From: Lentzea nigeriaca
GTDB taxonomy: Bacteria > Actinomycetota > Actinomycetes > Mycobacteriales > Pseudonocardiaceae
Length of the DNA: 64,000 nt
Assembly: GCF_016907955.1 (NCBI RefSeq)
Contig: NZ_JAFBCX010000001.1
Span: forward strand, 1,178,001-1,242,000
Direction: 5' to 3'
This document shows positions 33,534 through 42,226 of this stretch, piece after piece (positions within the stretch are counted from its first letter, which is position 1; each line of letters begins with the position of its first letter). The notes below the pieces were generated by a model. It was not told the origin of the DNA, did no database searches, and worked only from the letters and a program-made list of their open reading frames with translations. The position numbers and the translations under genes are program-made.

Positions 33534-34246
33534 CGCGCACCCCTCAACAGGTTCTCCTTGATCAGGTCGAACTCCGCGTTGGCACGGTCGTAGTCGTCAG
33601 GTCGGCCGATGTCGAGCCAGTAGCCGCTGAACGGGTACTCGTGCGGCGGGGTGCTTCTGGCGAGCAGGTCGAGGACCAGGTCGTCGAAGCCGAACGGAAC
33701 CCCGGGCGTGTAACGCTTCAGGGCCCGCCGGCTCACACCGTAGACGCCCATGCTGACCCGGTAGTCGACGGTCGGCTTCTCCACGAAGTCCACCACCACA
33801 CCATCCTTTGTGGACAGCACGCCGAAGTCGACCTTGACCTGGCGCTGGTAGGTCGCGACGGTCAGCGGCGCGCCGCTTTCCAGGTGCTGGTCGAGAAGGG
33901 CGCCGTAGCGGATGTCGGTCAGCACGTCGCCGTTCATCACCAGGAACTCCTCCGGGAGCCGGTCGAGCAGCTCCAGCACCGGGCCCATGGTGCCCAGCTC
34001 CGAGTCCTGGGTGTGATAATCGATCTCCAGGCCCCAGCGTCTGCCGTCGCCGACGTAGGAGCGGATGAGCTCGCCCAGGTGCCCGATCGCCAGGGTGATC
34101 CGTTCGAAGCCGTGGTAGGCGAGCTGGCCGAGCACGATGTCGAGAATGGAGAACTTGTCCCCGATCGGTACCAGCGGCTTCGGCAACAGGGTCGTGTACG
34201 GGCGGAGTCTGATGCCTTTGCCTCCGGCCATGATTACCGCGTGCAT
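33518..34246 (-). CDS. sugar-1-phosphate nucleotidyltransferase
   Basis: Makes an activated sugar (NDP-hexose) from a hexose-1-phosphate; 242 residues. The N-terminal signature reads MHAVIMAGGKGIRLRPYT (compare G-G-x-G-T-R-L-x-P-x-T), the PKPLVPIG block follows, metal ligand Asp is in FLVMNGDVLTD and the sugar-binding FVEKPT and GYWLDIGRPDDY blocks are intact. No left-handed beta-helix acyltransferase tail is present. The closest functional group I can suggest is the GlcN-1-P guanylyltransferase/RmlA-like type that partners LegB-like dehydratases. Gap of 15 bases to the dehydratase gene. Confidence 0.92.
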   Translation of the reverse strand: MHAVIMAGGKGIRLRPYTTLLPKPLVPIGDKFSILDIVLGQLAYHGFERITLAIGHLGELIRSYVGDGRRWGLEIDYHTQDSELGTMGPVLELLDRLPEEFLVMNGDVLTDIRYGALLDQHLESGAPLTVATYQRQVKVDFGVLSTKDGVVVDFVEKPTVDYRVSMGVYGVSRRALKRYTPGVPFGFDDLVLDLLARSTPPHEYPFSGYWLDIGRPDDYDRANAEFDLIKENLLRGARCASW

Positions 34247-34261
34247 GTTGTCCTCCAGAGG

Positions 34262-35257
34262 TCACTGGTTGTACTCGCCGGGCCGGTAGCGGGCCAGGTT
34301 GCCGGGATCGGACATCCACTCGACGGTCTTTCTCAGACCTTCCTCGCGGCTGTGGCGCGGGTGCCAGCCGGTGCGGTCGGTCAGCTTCGTCGCGTCGCAC
34401 ACCAGTCGCATGACCTCGGAGTCCTTGGGGCGGATGCGTTGTGTGTCCTCGTCGATGACGGCGTCGGCGCCCATCACCCGCGCGATGTCGCCCGCGAGGG
34501 TGCCGATCGACACCTCTGTCCCGGTGCCGGCGTTGAAGACCTCACCGATCACGGCCGACGCCGGCGCGGTACCCACTGCGATGAACGCCTCCGCCGTGTC
34601 GGTCACGTAGGTGAAGTCCCTGGTGGGCGTCAGCGCGCCGAGCTTGATCCGGTGTGCTCCCGCCGCGAGCTGGGTGATCACCGCCGGGATGACGGCGCGC
34701 GCCGACTGCCGCGGCCCGAAGGTGTTGAACGGCCGGAGCGTGACAGCGGGTACCTCGAAGCTCAGGTGGTAGGACTCGACCAGCGTGTCGGCCGCGATCT
34801 TCGACGACGCGTACGGCGACTGCGCCTGCAACGGGTGCTGCTCGCTGATCGGGACCGTCTTGGCGGTGCCGTAGGTCTCGCTGGTCGAGGTGTGCACCAG
34901 GCGCGAGGTCCGGCAGGCGCGCACGGCTTCGAGCACGTGCAGCGTGCCGATCGTGTTGGTGTCCACAAAGGACCTCGGAGCGGCGTAGGAGTACGGCACC
35001 GAGCCCAGCGCGGCCAGGTGGTAGACGACTTCGGCGCCCTCCACCACGCGCAGAACCGACGCGGGGTCCCGCACGTCGCCGAAGACCACGTCGACCTGTG
35101 CCCGGATGTCGTCGTCGAGCGTGTCCAGCCAGCCACGTGAGCTGAACATGTTGTAGAGAACCATGGCGCGGACCCGATGCCCGCGCCGCACGAGCGCCTC
35201 GACCAGGTGTGAGCCGATGAAGCCCTCGGCGCCGGTGACTGCGACAAGACCCGCCAT
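34262..35257 (-). CDS. NDP-sugar 4,6-dehydratase, LegB-like
   Basis: Extended SDR of 331 residues that converts an NDP-hexose or NDP-HexNAc into the 4-keto-6-deoxy form. Rossmann motif GAEGFIGSHLVEAL (9-22); the next stretch VRAMVLYNMFSSRGWLD is characteristic of LegB (GDP-GlcNAc 4,6-dehydratase); catalytic residues are in HTSTSETYG and SPYASSKIAAD. Together with the nucleotidyltransferase and the SDR downstream it points to a dedicated 6-deoxy-amino-sugar donor. The nucleotide and the exact sugar are inferred only. Confidence 0.88.
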   Translation of the reverse strand: MAGLVAVTGAEGFIGSHLVEALVRRGHRVRAMVLYNMFSSRGWLDTLDDDIRAQVDVVFGDVRDPASVLRVVEGAEVVYHLAALGSVPYSYAAPRSFVDTNTIGTLHVLEAVRACRTSRLVHTSTSETYGTAKTVPISEQHPLQAQSPYASSKIAADTLVESYHLSFEVPAVTLRPFNTFGPRQSARAVIPAVITQLAAGAHRIKLGALTPTRDFTYVTDTAEAFIAVGTAPASAVIGEVFNAGTGTEVSIGTLAGDIARVMGADAVIDEDTQRIRPKDSEVMRLVCDATKLTDRTGWHPRHSREEGLRKTVEWMSDPGNLARYRPGEYNQ

Positions 35258-35284
35258 GAACCGATCCTTTCTCTGTTCAGTGCC

Positions 35285-36715
35285 CTACCCGTGCCGGATC
35301 GCCTTGCCCAGGACGGCCACGGCGTACAACGTGAGGAACAGCAGCAGCCCACCGGTGGCGACGAGCTGGGCGGGAACGCCGAACCCGCGGCCGGTGAACT
35401 CCGCGGCGAACGCGGCCCCGCACGCGACCAGGGGCACCAGCCGGCAGCCCATCGTCTGCAGCAGCAGTGCCAGGAACATCGCACCGCCGAGCGCCAGGTA
35501 GGCCACGACCTGAGGCGCTGATGTCCATTTCGGATCGACGAGCTCGAGTGCCGTCGCCCCCGCCACGACCGCGGCGACGAGCACGACGGTGGCGGTCAGG
35601 TACTGGGCGAGCGCGGCCAGCAGGATCAACGTGGACCGGCGGCGGAACCGGCCGATGTGGCCGGTGCCGCGAAGCAGCCTCGCGCAGCGGCGGCGGTACC
35701 AGTACAACGTCCACTCGGCGGCGCCCATGCTCAGCGACAGGGGTATCGCGGCCAGCAGTGCACCGGGGTTGACGCCCGATCCGCCGGCACCCCAGCCCGG
35801 CACCACCGGGAAAGCGATCAGCAGCGCCGCGAGAAGACCGAACAACGCACTCGGCAACGCGGCCAGCACCTCGTTGCCGGACAACGCCTTCCGTTCGCCA
35901 CCGCGAGTCAGCCACAACGCGAGCGCGGCGCCCAGCAGCGGCGTCGCGGCCAGCGCGCACGCCGTCGCCAGCGCGAGTCCGGACGGCTTGCCCAGTACCA
36001 GGAACCCGGCGCCTGCCAGGCATCCGGGTGCGAGGACGACCAGCATCAGCCGTTCGGCCCGCAGCACCATCAGCACCGTCGCGCTCAGCAGGTACAGCCC
36101 TTGGCCGACAGCGAAAGCCAGCGCCGGCGGCCGCGCGGAGGCGATCGTCCCCGCCACGCAGACCGCTCCCGCGGCCCCGGCGAGCAGGACGAGCATCCCC
36201 CAGCGCAGCACGTGTCTGGTGCCGGCGTCGTCGCCTCGGCCGAGTCGCAGGTAACCCAGGTAGGCCAGTCCCTGGCTGGCCGACCAGGACGCCAGCATGG
36301 ACACCAGCAGTACGGTGATCGCACCGGGACCGCCGAGAAGGCCGGTCGCCGCGGGGAAGCACACCGCGGGCAGGCTGTAGAGGAGGCCGTGCAGTGCGGG
36401 GTGGCCGAAGCCCTGTCGCCACGGGTCCGGGGGGCTTTCCGGTTCGGTCGGCCGCACGGGCACGCGCCGGTGCATCTCCTCGGCGAGCGCGAACACGTCC
36501 GGGAAGCCGTACTTCGCTTGCACGGCTTGGTCGTTGAGCCCGTCGAACTCCAGCGACGCGGCGATCTCCAGTGGATCGGTCGCCGACCGGCACACCTCGG
36601 CGAGCCGCTCGCACAGTTCGTCGACACCGTCCGGAGCGGGGACGGCGAGCGGGGCGTCCAGCAACGCGCCGGTGACTTCCGGCTGCTGCAGGCCCGACAG
36701 GGTTCCGGCGCTCAT
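35285..36715 (-). CDS. polytopic membrane protein, possible polysaccharide flippase (PelG-position)
   Basis: Protein of 476 residues: about 120 soluble N-terminal residues (EFDGLNDQAVQAKYGFPDVF, an odd conserved-looking block) followed by 11-12 hydrophobic helices from residue ~125 to the end, with few charges between them and one basic cytoplasmic loop (YWYRRRCARLLRGTGHIGRF). Size and helix count match a MOP-type flippase such as PelG, and it directly follows the PelF-type gene (ATGA overlap), but I do not see the PelG N-terminal signature. It is the only candidate exporter in the operon. Function inferred from position. Confidence 0.75.
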   Translation of the reverse strand: MSAGTLSGLQQPEVTGALLDAPLAVPAPDGVDELCERLAEVCRSATDPLEIAASLEFDGLNDQAVQAKYGFPDVFALAEEMHRRVPVRPTEPESPPDPWRQGFGHPALHGLLYSLPAVCFPAATGLLGGPGAITVLLVSMLASWSASQGLAYLGYLRLGRGDDAGTRHVLRWGMLVLLAGAAGAVCVAGTIASARPPALAFAVGQGLYLLSATVLMVLRAERLMLVVLAPGCLAGAGFLVLGKPSGLALATACALAATPLLGAALALWLTRGGERKALSGNEVLAALPSALFGLLAALLIAFPVVPGWGAGGSGVNPGALLAAIPLSLSMGAAEWTLYWYRRRCARLLRGTGHIGRFRRRSTLILLAALAQYLTATVVLVAAVVAGATALELVDPKWTSAPQVVAYLALGGAMFLALLLQTMGCRLVPLVACGAAFAAEFTGRGFGVPAQLVATGGLLLFLTLYAVAVLGKAIRHG

Positions 36716-38157
36716 CGGCCGTCTCCGTCCGGACCACCGGGGATGAGCCCGGCGGCGACGCGCACGTAGAGGTCGTCGAAGGTTTCGACCGCCTGGTCCA
36801 CGGTGAAGTACTGGAGCGCCCTGCTGCGGGCCGTGGCGCCCAGCCGCCTGCGCAGCTCCGCGTCCCGCAGCAGGACCAGACACGCGTCGGAAAGCGCTTC
36901 GGGGTTGCGAGGTGGCACCACGAGCCCGGTGTCGGCGATCGCCTCGCTCACCCCGCCGACATCGGTCGCCACGCAGGGACGCCCGCAGGCCATCGCCTCG
37001 ATCACGCTGTAGGGGAAGCCTTCCGAAAGGCTGGAGAGCACCACGACGTGGCCTGCTTCGTAGGCGTCGCGGATGTTCTCGACCCGGCCTTCGAACGTGG
37101 TGGCCTCGCCGACGCCGAGTTCGGACGCGAGTTCCCTGCACTGCTGCAGATAGCCTTCGCGGCCACCGGGTGGCGAGCCGAACAGGCGCAGCCGCGCTCC
37201 CGGCAGGGCCTCATGCACCAGCGCGAACGCGCGGATCAGCGTCTCCAGGTCCTTGATCGGATCGATGCGCCCGACCCAGGAGATCGTGGGCACCGCCGGT
37301 TCCTCGTCGAAGGCAGGGAAATCGGCCGGGTTCACTCCGTTGTAGACGGTCTTGACGGACTCGGCACGTGCGCCGAGCCGCCGTTCCCACCGGGTGTTGT
37401 AGACGTTTCCCGGCGTGATCAGGGCCGCCTCGCGGTAGCCCAGTGCGCACAGGTGGTGGAGGAAACGCAGGTACAGCGCCTTGACCGGCCACCGGTACGG
37501 CCCCCTGCGGGCGTGCAGGTACTGCTCGCGCAGGTAGATGCCGTGCTCGGTGACGATCATCGGACGGCCGTGCCGCCACTTGACGGTCAGCGCGGGCAGC
37601 ACGCCGAGGCCGTTGGTCACCGCGTGCACCACGTCCGCCGGAGCCGGTGGATGCGACAGCGCCCGCAGCGAGTGGTCGAGCAGCTGCAGCGCGGTCAGCA
37701 TGTCGTGCAGGCTGGGCCGGCTCGGAGCACCGTCCGGCCAGCGCTCCCGCCACCGGTGCGCGAACTCGGTGAACGCCTCCTCCGTCGCGAACGCGCCGCT
37801 GAGGCTTTCCTCCTGCGCGTACTCGAACAACTCCCGCAGCACCAGGCCGAAGCGTGCGGGTGCCTCCGGGGAGTCGTCCATCAACGCGCCGACGAGCTCG
37901 GCGACCAGCGGCGTGAACCGGCGCCGCCCGGCCCGGCCAGGCTTGCGCCCGGCCGGACCGGTACCCCACAAAGGCACGCTGACGACCGAGGCGACGTTCG
38001 CCGGAAGCTCCCACGCCGGCCGTTCGGCCCCGGTGGCGACCAGCGCCACCACGTGGAAGTCGTGCTCCGGCATGCCGCGGACCAGTTGGTCGCACCACAC
38101 GCTCACCCCGCCGAACTGGTGGGGATAGGTGCCCTCGGTCATCATCGCGATCTTCAT
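36712..38157 (-). CDS. pelF: PelF-type GT4 glycosyltransferase
   Basis: Cytoplasmic glycosyltransferase of 481 residues. The N-terminus MKIAMMTEGTYPHQFGGVSV is the hallmark of PelF, the UDP-GlcNAc/GalNAc polymerase of the Pel exopolysaccharide. The middle has the PelF-type insert with LHDMLTALQLLDHSLRALS, and the C-terminal GT-B domain has ISWVGRIDPIKDLETLIRAF and the donor site VLSSLSEGFPYSVIEAMACG (E-x7-E). The ATG at 38157 follows GAGGCGGG; a TTG two codons earlier is less likely. The stop overlaps the membrane-protein start. I expect it to elongate the main chain of the polymer. Confidence 0.92.
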   Translation of the reverse strand: MKIAMMTEGTYPHQFGGVSVWCDQLVRGMPEHDFHVVALVATGAERPAWELPANVASVVSVPLWGTGPAGRKPGRAGRRRFTPLVAELVGALMDDSPEAPARFGLVLRELFEYAQEESLSGAFATEEAFTEFAHRWRERWPDGAPSRPSLHDMLTALQLLDHSLRALSHPPAPADVVHAVTNGLGVLPALTVKWRHGRPMIVTEHGIYLREQYLHARRGPYRWPVKALYLRFLHHLCALGYREAALITPGNVYNTRWERRLGARAESVKTVYNGVNPADFPAFDEEPAVPTISWVGRIDPIKDLETLIRAFALVHEALPGARLRLFGSPPGGREGYLQQCRELASELGVGEATTFEGRVENIRDAYEAGHVVVLSSLSEGFPYSVIEAMACGRPCVATDVGGVSEAIADTGLVVPPRNPEALSDACLVLLRDAELRRRLGATARSRALQYFTVDQAVETFDDLYVRVAAGLIPGGPDGDGR

Positions 38158-38179
38158 CGTCAACCCGCCTCGCGGTCCG

Positions 38180-40225
38180 CTAGGGCGACGTCGGGAACGG
38201 CGTGGACGGCAACGTGAACTTCGCCCCTGCCGTGCCCAGCGTCGTGTAGTCGGATCGCTGACCGGCGTACGGGCTGCCGAAGGTCGAGTTGCCGAGCTTC
38301 GTCTGGTTCGGCACGGTCATCGGCACCTGGGTGCCCGCGGGACCGGTGACGACGACGGTGTTGCCCTGGATGTAACCCGAGACCGCACCGGCGTTCTGCG
38401 TGTTGGCCCAGGCGTTCTGTGCTGCCAGCGCCTGCCCTTCCTGCGTCATCGTCGCGTTCACGACCGGCGTGTTCGCGTTGTAGACGCCCCGATAGGCGCT
38501 GAGCACACCGCTCATCACCTGGTAGGCCAGCCGGTCCTGCACCAGGTTGCTCTGGTGCATGTAGAACGGCCGCGGGTCGTTCTGCAGCACGTATCCGAGC
38601 GTGATCTGGATCTGTTGCGGCAGGATGTAAGAGCCCCAGCCGGTGTTGCGGTCCAGCGGCGCGATGCAGCTCGTCGTCGGGTTGTTCTCGCAGATCCCGC
38701 TGCCGCCGTTGGCTTGTGAGGTGTAGAGCCAGTTGTACTCCGAGACCTCGTCCGCCTCTTTCGCGACGTTGTAGAACACGTTGATCGGATGCCGTGGCAG
38801 ACCGGCGGCCGCGCCGACGGAGCGCAGGTTCGGCTCGCGTGAGGCGTCCAGCCCGACCCACTTGATCCCGTTGGGACCGAGCGCCGCGGTGAAGTTCGGG
38901 TTGTCCAGCGGCTGCTGCGGCAGGATGAACGTGCCGGAGTGCTCGCCGGCCACCAACTCACCGCCGCGCACCGGGATGCCGTTCTGCCTCGCCCACGAGA
39001 CGTTGTTCTTGATCTCGCCGTTGATCGTGGCGCTGCTGACCCAGACGGTGTTGCCGGCCGCGTCGGTGCTGCACCGCCACGGGATCACCGTGAAGTCCTG
39101 CACGCAGCCGAGGAACGGGTGCGTGTAGGTGTGGTTGACCCAGCGGAAGCGGTTGGGGCCGGAGAGCTGGAACGACGTCAGCAGCGGGTCGAGCAGGCCG
39201 CCGTTGTCCTGGATGTACTGCGCCGACGCCCCGCCGTTGTACAGCAGGTCGAGCGTGAAGTTGTTCTGCTGCTGCCACTGCGCGGCGTAGTTGACGTCGG
39301 AGCCGGTCATCCGCACCGGTGTGGTTTCCGGGGTGCCGGGCGGGCAGGTTCCGTCGCCCGGGGTGCACTTGCCGATGTCGCTCCAGATCGCGTCGTAGCT
39401 GAACACGTCGTCGATGTGGACGCTGAAGTAGTTGCGCCAGTATCCGAAGTGGACACCCTTGGTGACCCAGTCGATGATGCCGTGCGCGAGGTAGCGGAAC
39501 TGGCCCTGGAAGTAGTTGTAGCCGAAGCTGATCTCCAGCTGCTGCCGGGTTCCGGTGGTGTAGACGCCGGCGAGCGTCGCCGTCGTGCTGGTGCCGGGAA
39601 TCGTCGCGGTCAGCATGGGTGTGAACGACGACGTCGCGGTGTTCGGCAGCGGCTGGCCCAGGTAGCCGTACGAGGTGGGGCCGCCGGGAGTGCCGTCGAA
39701 CTTGAAGGTTCCGCCGAGATAGCGGAACGCGTCCGATCGCGCCGCGCTGGTCACGGTGACCTTCGTGCCGTCGAGCGAACCCGCGTAGGTGGGCGTGTTC
39801 ATGCCGACGTTCGGGGTCGGGTAGACGAAGCTGTCGACCTCACGGATCGCATACGACGTTTCGTAGGCGGTCAGCGCGGACCGCTCGTCGGAGGACAACG
39901 CCAAGGGGGAGTCGCTCGGCAGCACCACGCCCTGGAACTTCGCGTGCGGCGTGCCGTCGGCGAGGGTGTCGGCCAGGAACGAGCTCGTGATGGCCGGGCG
40001 CGCGCCGTCGTTGAGATCGACGACGGTCGCGGCGACACCTTCGGACGCCATCTGCTTGCGAATCGCCTCCACCCACGGCGTTCCGTCGGTGACCACGAGG
40101 ACGTTCAGGTCGACGCGCGGCGGGCCCGCCGCGACGGCGCTGGGCGCCGTCGCCCCCAGCCCGCAGACGCACACTGCTGCCATGATCAGAGCGGTGGCGG
40201 GACGCCACCTTCTTGGATGTTTCAC
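38180..40225 (-). CDS. secreted CE18 / Agd3-like polysaccharide N-deacetylase
   Basis: Secreted protein of 681 residues with a signal peptide (1-32, SAVAAG). It matches the Agd3/PelA-deacetylase group (carbohydrate esterase 18) that removes acetyl groups from GalNAc-rich polymers. An N-terminal Rossmann-like/beta region (LNVLVVTDGTPWVEAIRKQM) leads to the deacetylase core: NYFSVHIDDVF (H270, D272, D273) and WVNHTYTHPFLGC (H365, H369) supply the catalytic Asp and metal ligands. The C-terminus ends in beta-rich repeats. It lies 22 bases from the PelF-type gene. Deacetylation would make the polymer cationic and sticky. Confidence 0.9.
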   Translation of the reverse strand: MKHPRRWRPATALIMAAVCVCGLGATAPSAVAAGPPRVDLNVLVVTDGTPWVEAIRKQMASEGVAATVVDLNDGARPAITSSFLADTLADGTPHAKFQGVVLPSDSPLALSSDERSALTAYETSYAIREVDSFVYPTPNVGMNTPTYAGSLDGTKVTVTSAARSDAFRYLGGTFKFDGTPGGPTSYGYLGQPLPNTATSSFTPMLTATIPGTSTTATLAGVYTTGTRQQLEISFGYNYFQGQFRYLAHGIIDWVTKGVHFGYWRNYFSVHIDDVFSYDAIWSDIGKCTPGDGTCPPGTPETTPVRMTGSDVNYAAQWQQQNNFTLDLLYNGGASAQYIQDNGGLLDPLLTSFQLSGPNRFRWVNHTYTHPFLGCVQDFTVIPWRCSTDAAGNTVWVSSATINGEIKNNVSWARQNGIPVRGGELVAGEHSGTFILPQQPLDNPNFTAALGPNGIKWVGLDASREPNLRSVGAAAGLPRHPINVFYNVAKEADEVSEYNWLYTSQANGGSGICENNPTTSCIAPLDRNTGWGSYILPQQIQITLGYVLQNDPRPFYMHQSNLVQDRLAYQVMSGVLSAYRGVYNANTPVVNATMTQEGQALAAQNAWANTQNAGAVSGYIQGNTVVVTGPAGTQVPMTVPNQTKLGNSTFGSPYAGQRSDYTTLGTAGAKFTLPSTPFPTSP

Positions 40226-40341
40226 GCCAACCCCTCTGGGTCGTGGTCGAAGCCCGGCGAATGGACACGCAGGCCGAAACCGGTTGCTGCGACGCTAGGC
40301 CGCGCCGCGGCGGGACAACTCATCAAGCAGGACTACTGCGG

Positions 40342-41091
40342 TTACGACTTCTGACCGCTCGCCCGCGAAGCGGAGGGCGGCCGCATTCCCGACGACATCG
40401 CGATCCGGATCGCGTCGAGGCTGCTGCGCACACCGAGCTTGGTCAGGATCTTGTGGGTGTGCGTGCGCACCGTGTTGGTCGATACGCTCAGTTCGCGCGC
40501 GATCTCCGCGCGCCGCTTGCCTTCCACCATGCTGGCCAGCACTTCGCGCTCGCGGCGGCTCAGCGTGTCGAGTGGCCCGGTGCGCTCGCGCGCGCGGCGG
40601 ACGTCGGCCCGCAGTGCCCGCAGCACCTCACCGAGATGAACCGCCGGGTAGCTGGCCTGCCCGAGACCGGCTGCGCGCAGGACACCGATGAGATGGTCGA
40701 TCGTGCTTTCCTTGGGCACCCAGGCGATCACGCCCGCCCTGGCCGCGGTCACCGCGAGCTTGGTCTGCGTGCAGTCGGTGAGTGCGACGACGTGTCCGTC
40801 GGGAATCGCGCCGGCCAGTTCGTCGAGCAGCTGCGCGGGTTCCGCGCCGCAGTGTCCTATTTCGACGGTCACGACGTTCGGGCGGAGGGCGGCGATTCGC
40901 TCCAGCAGCAACGGATCGTGCACCGCCGCCCCGCCCACGACGCACACGCCCGGTGCCAGGGACAGCCGCGCGGCGAGCGCGTCCCGCAGCATCTGGTGGT
41001 CGTCGACGAGGAAGATCCGGGTCAGATCCGGCGCGTCGAGCCGCCTGACGGTTACCTCCACGCCGTTGTGGAAGTCATTGTGCGTTCGCAT
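40342..41091 (-). CDS. atypical LuxR-type response regulator lacking the phospho-acceptor Asp
   Basis: Regulator of 249 residues inside the exopolysaccharide operon. The receiver domain has the acidic pair in FLVDDHQM (D30, D31), the Thr of ALTD and the Lys of WVPKES (K127), but the phospho-acceptor site reads VVTVEIG: Glu77 replaces Asp. The C-terminal NarL/LuxR HTH is intact (LSRREREVLASMVEGKRRAE and VSTNTVRTHTHKILTKLGV). Glu often mimics the phosphorylated state, so it may be always active or answer to a ligand. It overlaps the GT4 gene by 17 bases. The 116-base gap to the CE18 gene is the widest in the operon. Confidence 0.88.
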   Translation of the reverse strand: MRTHNDFHNGVEVTVRRLDAPDLTRIFLVDDHQMLRDALAARLSLAPGVCVVGGAAVHDPLLLERIAALRPNVVTVEIGHCGAEPAQLLDELAGAIPDGHVVALTDCTQTKLAVTAARAGVIAWVPKESTIDHLIGVLRAAGLGQASYPAVHLGEVLRALRADVRRARERTGPLDTLSRREREVLASMVEGKRRAEIARELSVSTNTVRTHTHKILTKLGVRSSLDAIRIAMSSGMRPPSASRASGQKS

Positions 41092-42226
41092 GGTCCCGCT
41101 CCCGATTCCTCGCTCCGGGGATACCGCGCCGCAGCAGTCGTTTCCGTTGTGCCAGCCCCTCGTAGAGGTCGTCGATCCTGGCCGCGACGGACGCGATGCC
41201 GTAACGGTCGATCACCTCGGACACCGCCTGCCTCGGACGCGGCCAGGCTTCGATCTCCTTCGCGATCTCGCCCCGCAACTCGGACACATCGTCCGGCACC
41301 TGCCGCGCCCGGTCGGTGGCGATCCCGTCCAGCGCGGGGCAGGCGGTGAACAGCGCCGGCATCCCGTTCGCCAGCGCCTCGAGCACCGACAGGCCGAACG
41401 TTTCCTGTGCGGAGGTGGAGACGTACAGGTCGAGCGCGGACAGCATCGCGACGCCGTCGGCCTGATAGCCCGCGAAGATCACGTGGCCGGCCACTCCGGC
41501 TTCGGCCGCGACCCCCTCCAGCCGTTCCCGGTCGGCACCCTGGCCGACGATCAGCATCTTGCGGTTTTCACCGAGCAGCGGGGCGGCGGCCCGGATCGCG
41601 ATGTCGATCCGCTTCGCGGCGTCGAGGCGGCCCATGACGCCCAGCACGAACGCGTCCGGTGGAATCCCGAGGCGCTGCCGCGTTTCCACGCGCTTGGCCG
41701 GGTCGAACGCGAGCTCCCCGAACTCCAGCCCGTTGGGGATCGTGACGATCTTGCGTGTCCGCACGCCCCACTTGACCAGCCGTTGCCGGACCGTTTCCGA
41801 CACCGCGACACTCACGTCGGAGAACAGGTCCGTCGCCAGGTACAGCGCCCGCACGCCCAGCGTCATGCGGCGGCGCTCGATGTGGGTCTCGCCGATCGAG
41901 TGCTCGCTCGTCACCACGACCGGGGTGCGTGCCAGCCAGGCCGCGGCCCGGCCGTAAACGCAGGCGCGGAAGAGGTGGACGTGCACGACGTCGAACCGTT
42001 CCGACCGCAGCAACCGGGCGAGCCGCAGCACCGCGGACAGCTGGGTGTTGCGCCGCATCCCGAGATCCCGCACGCGACCGCCGTCCGCCTGGATCATTCC
42101 GGCCACGGTGGCGGGGTTGTAGAGGGCGAGCACTTCGGCGTCGTGGCGGGTGTGCTGGAGCAGCATCCGGACCTGCAGCTCGGCGCCGCCCACGTCCAAC
42201 CCGGTGATGATGTGCAGAACTCTCAC
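41075..42226 (-). CDS. GT4 glycosyltransferase
   Basis: Retaining GT-B glycosyltransferase of 383 residues. The acceptor half starts VRVLHIITGLDVGGAELQVR; the donor half has LGVMGRLDAAKRIDIAIRAA and the C-terminal site VSTSAQETFGLSVLEALANG with the E-x7-E pair. GTG start at 42226 overlaps the stop of the sugar transferase gene (GTGA); the upstream frame is antisense-like. It probably adds the second sugar to a lipid-linked primer or a branch. Similar enzymes use UDP- or GDP-sugars. Confidence 0.92.
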   Translation of the reverse strand: MRVLHIITGLDVGGAELQVRMLLQHTRHDAEVLALYNPATVAGMIQADGGRVRDLGMRRNTQLSAVLRLARLLRSERFDVVHVHLFRACVYGRAAAWLARTPVVVTSEHSIGETHIERRRMTLGVRALYLATDLFSDVSVAVSETVRQRLVKWGVRTRKIVTIPNGLEFGELAFDPAKRVETRQRLGIPPDAFVLGVMGRLDAAKRIDIAIRAAAPLLGENRKMLIVGQGADRERLEGVAAEAGVAGHVIFAGYQADGVAMLSALDLYVSTSAQETFGLSVLEALANGMPALFTACPALDGIATDRARQVPDDVSELRGEIAKEIEAWPRPRQAVSEVIDRYGIASVAARIDDLYEGLAQRKRLLRRGIPGARNRERDHANAQ

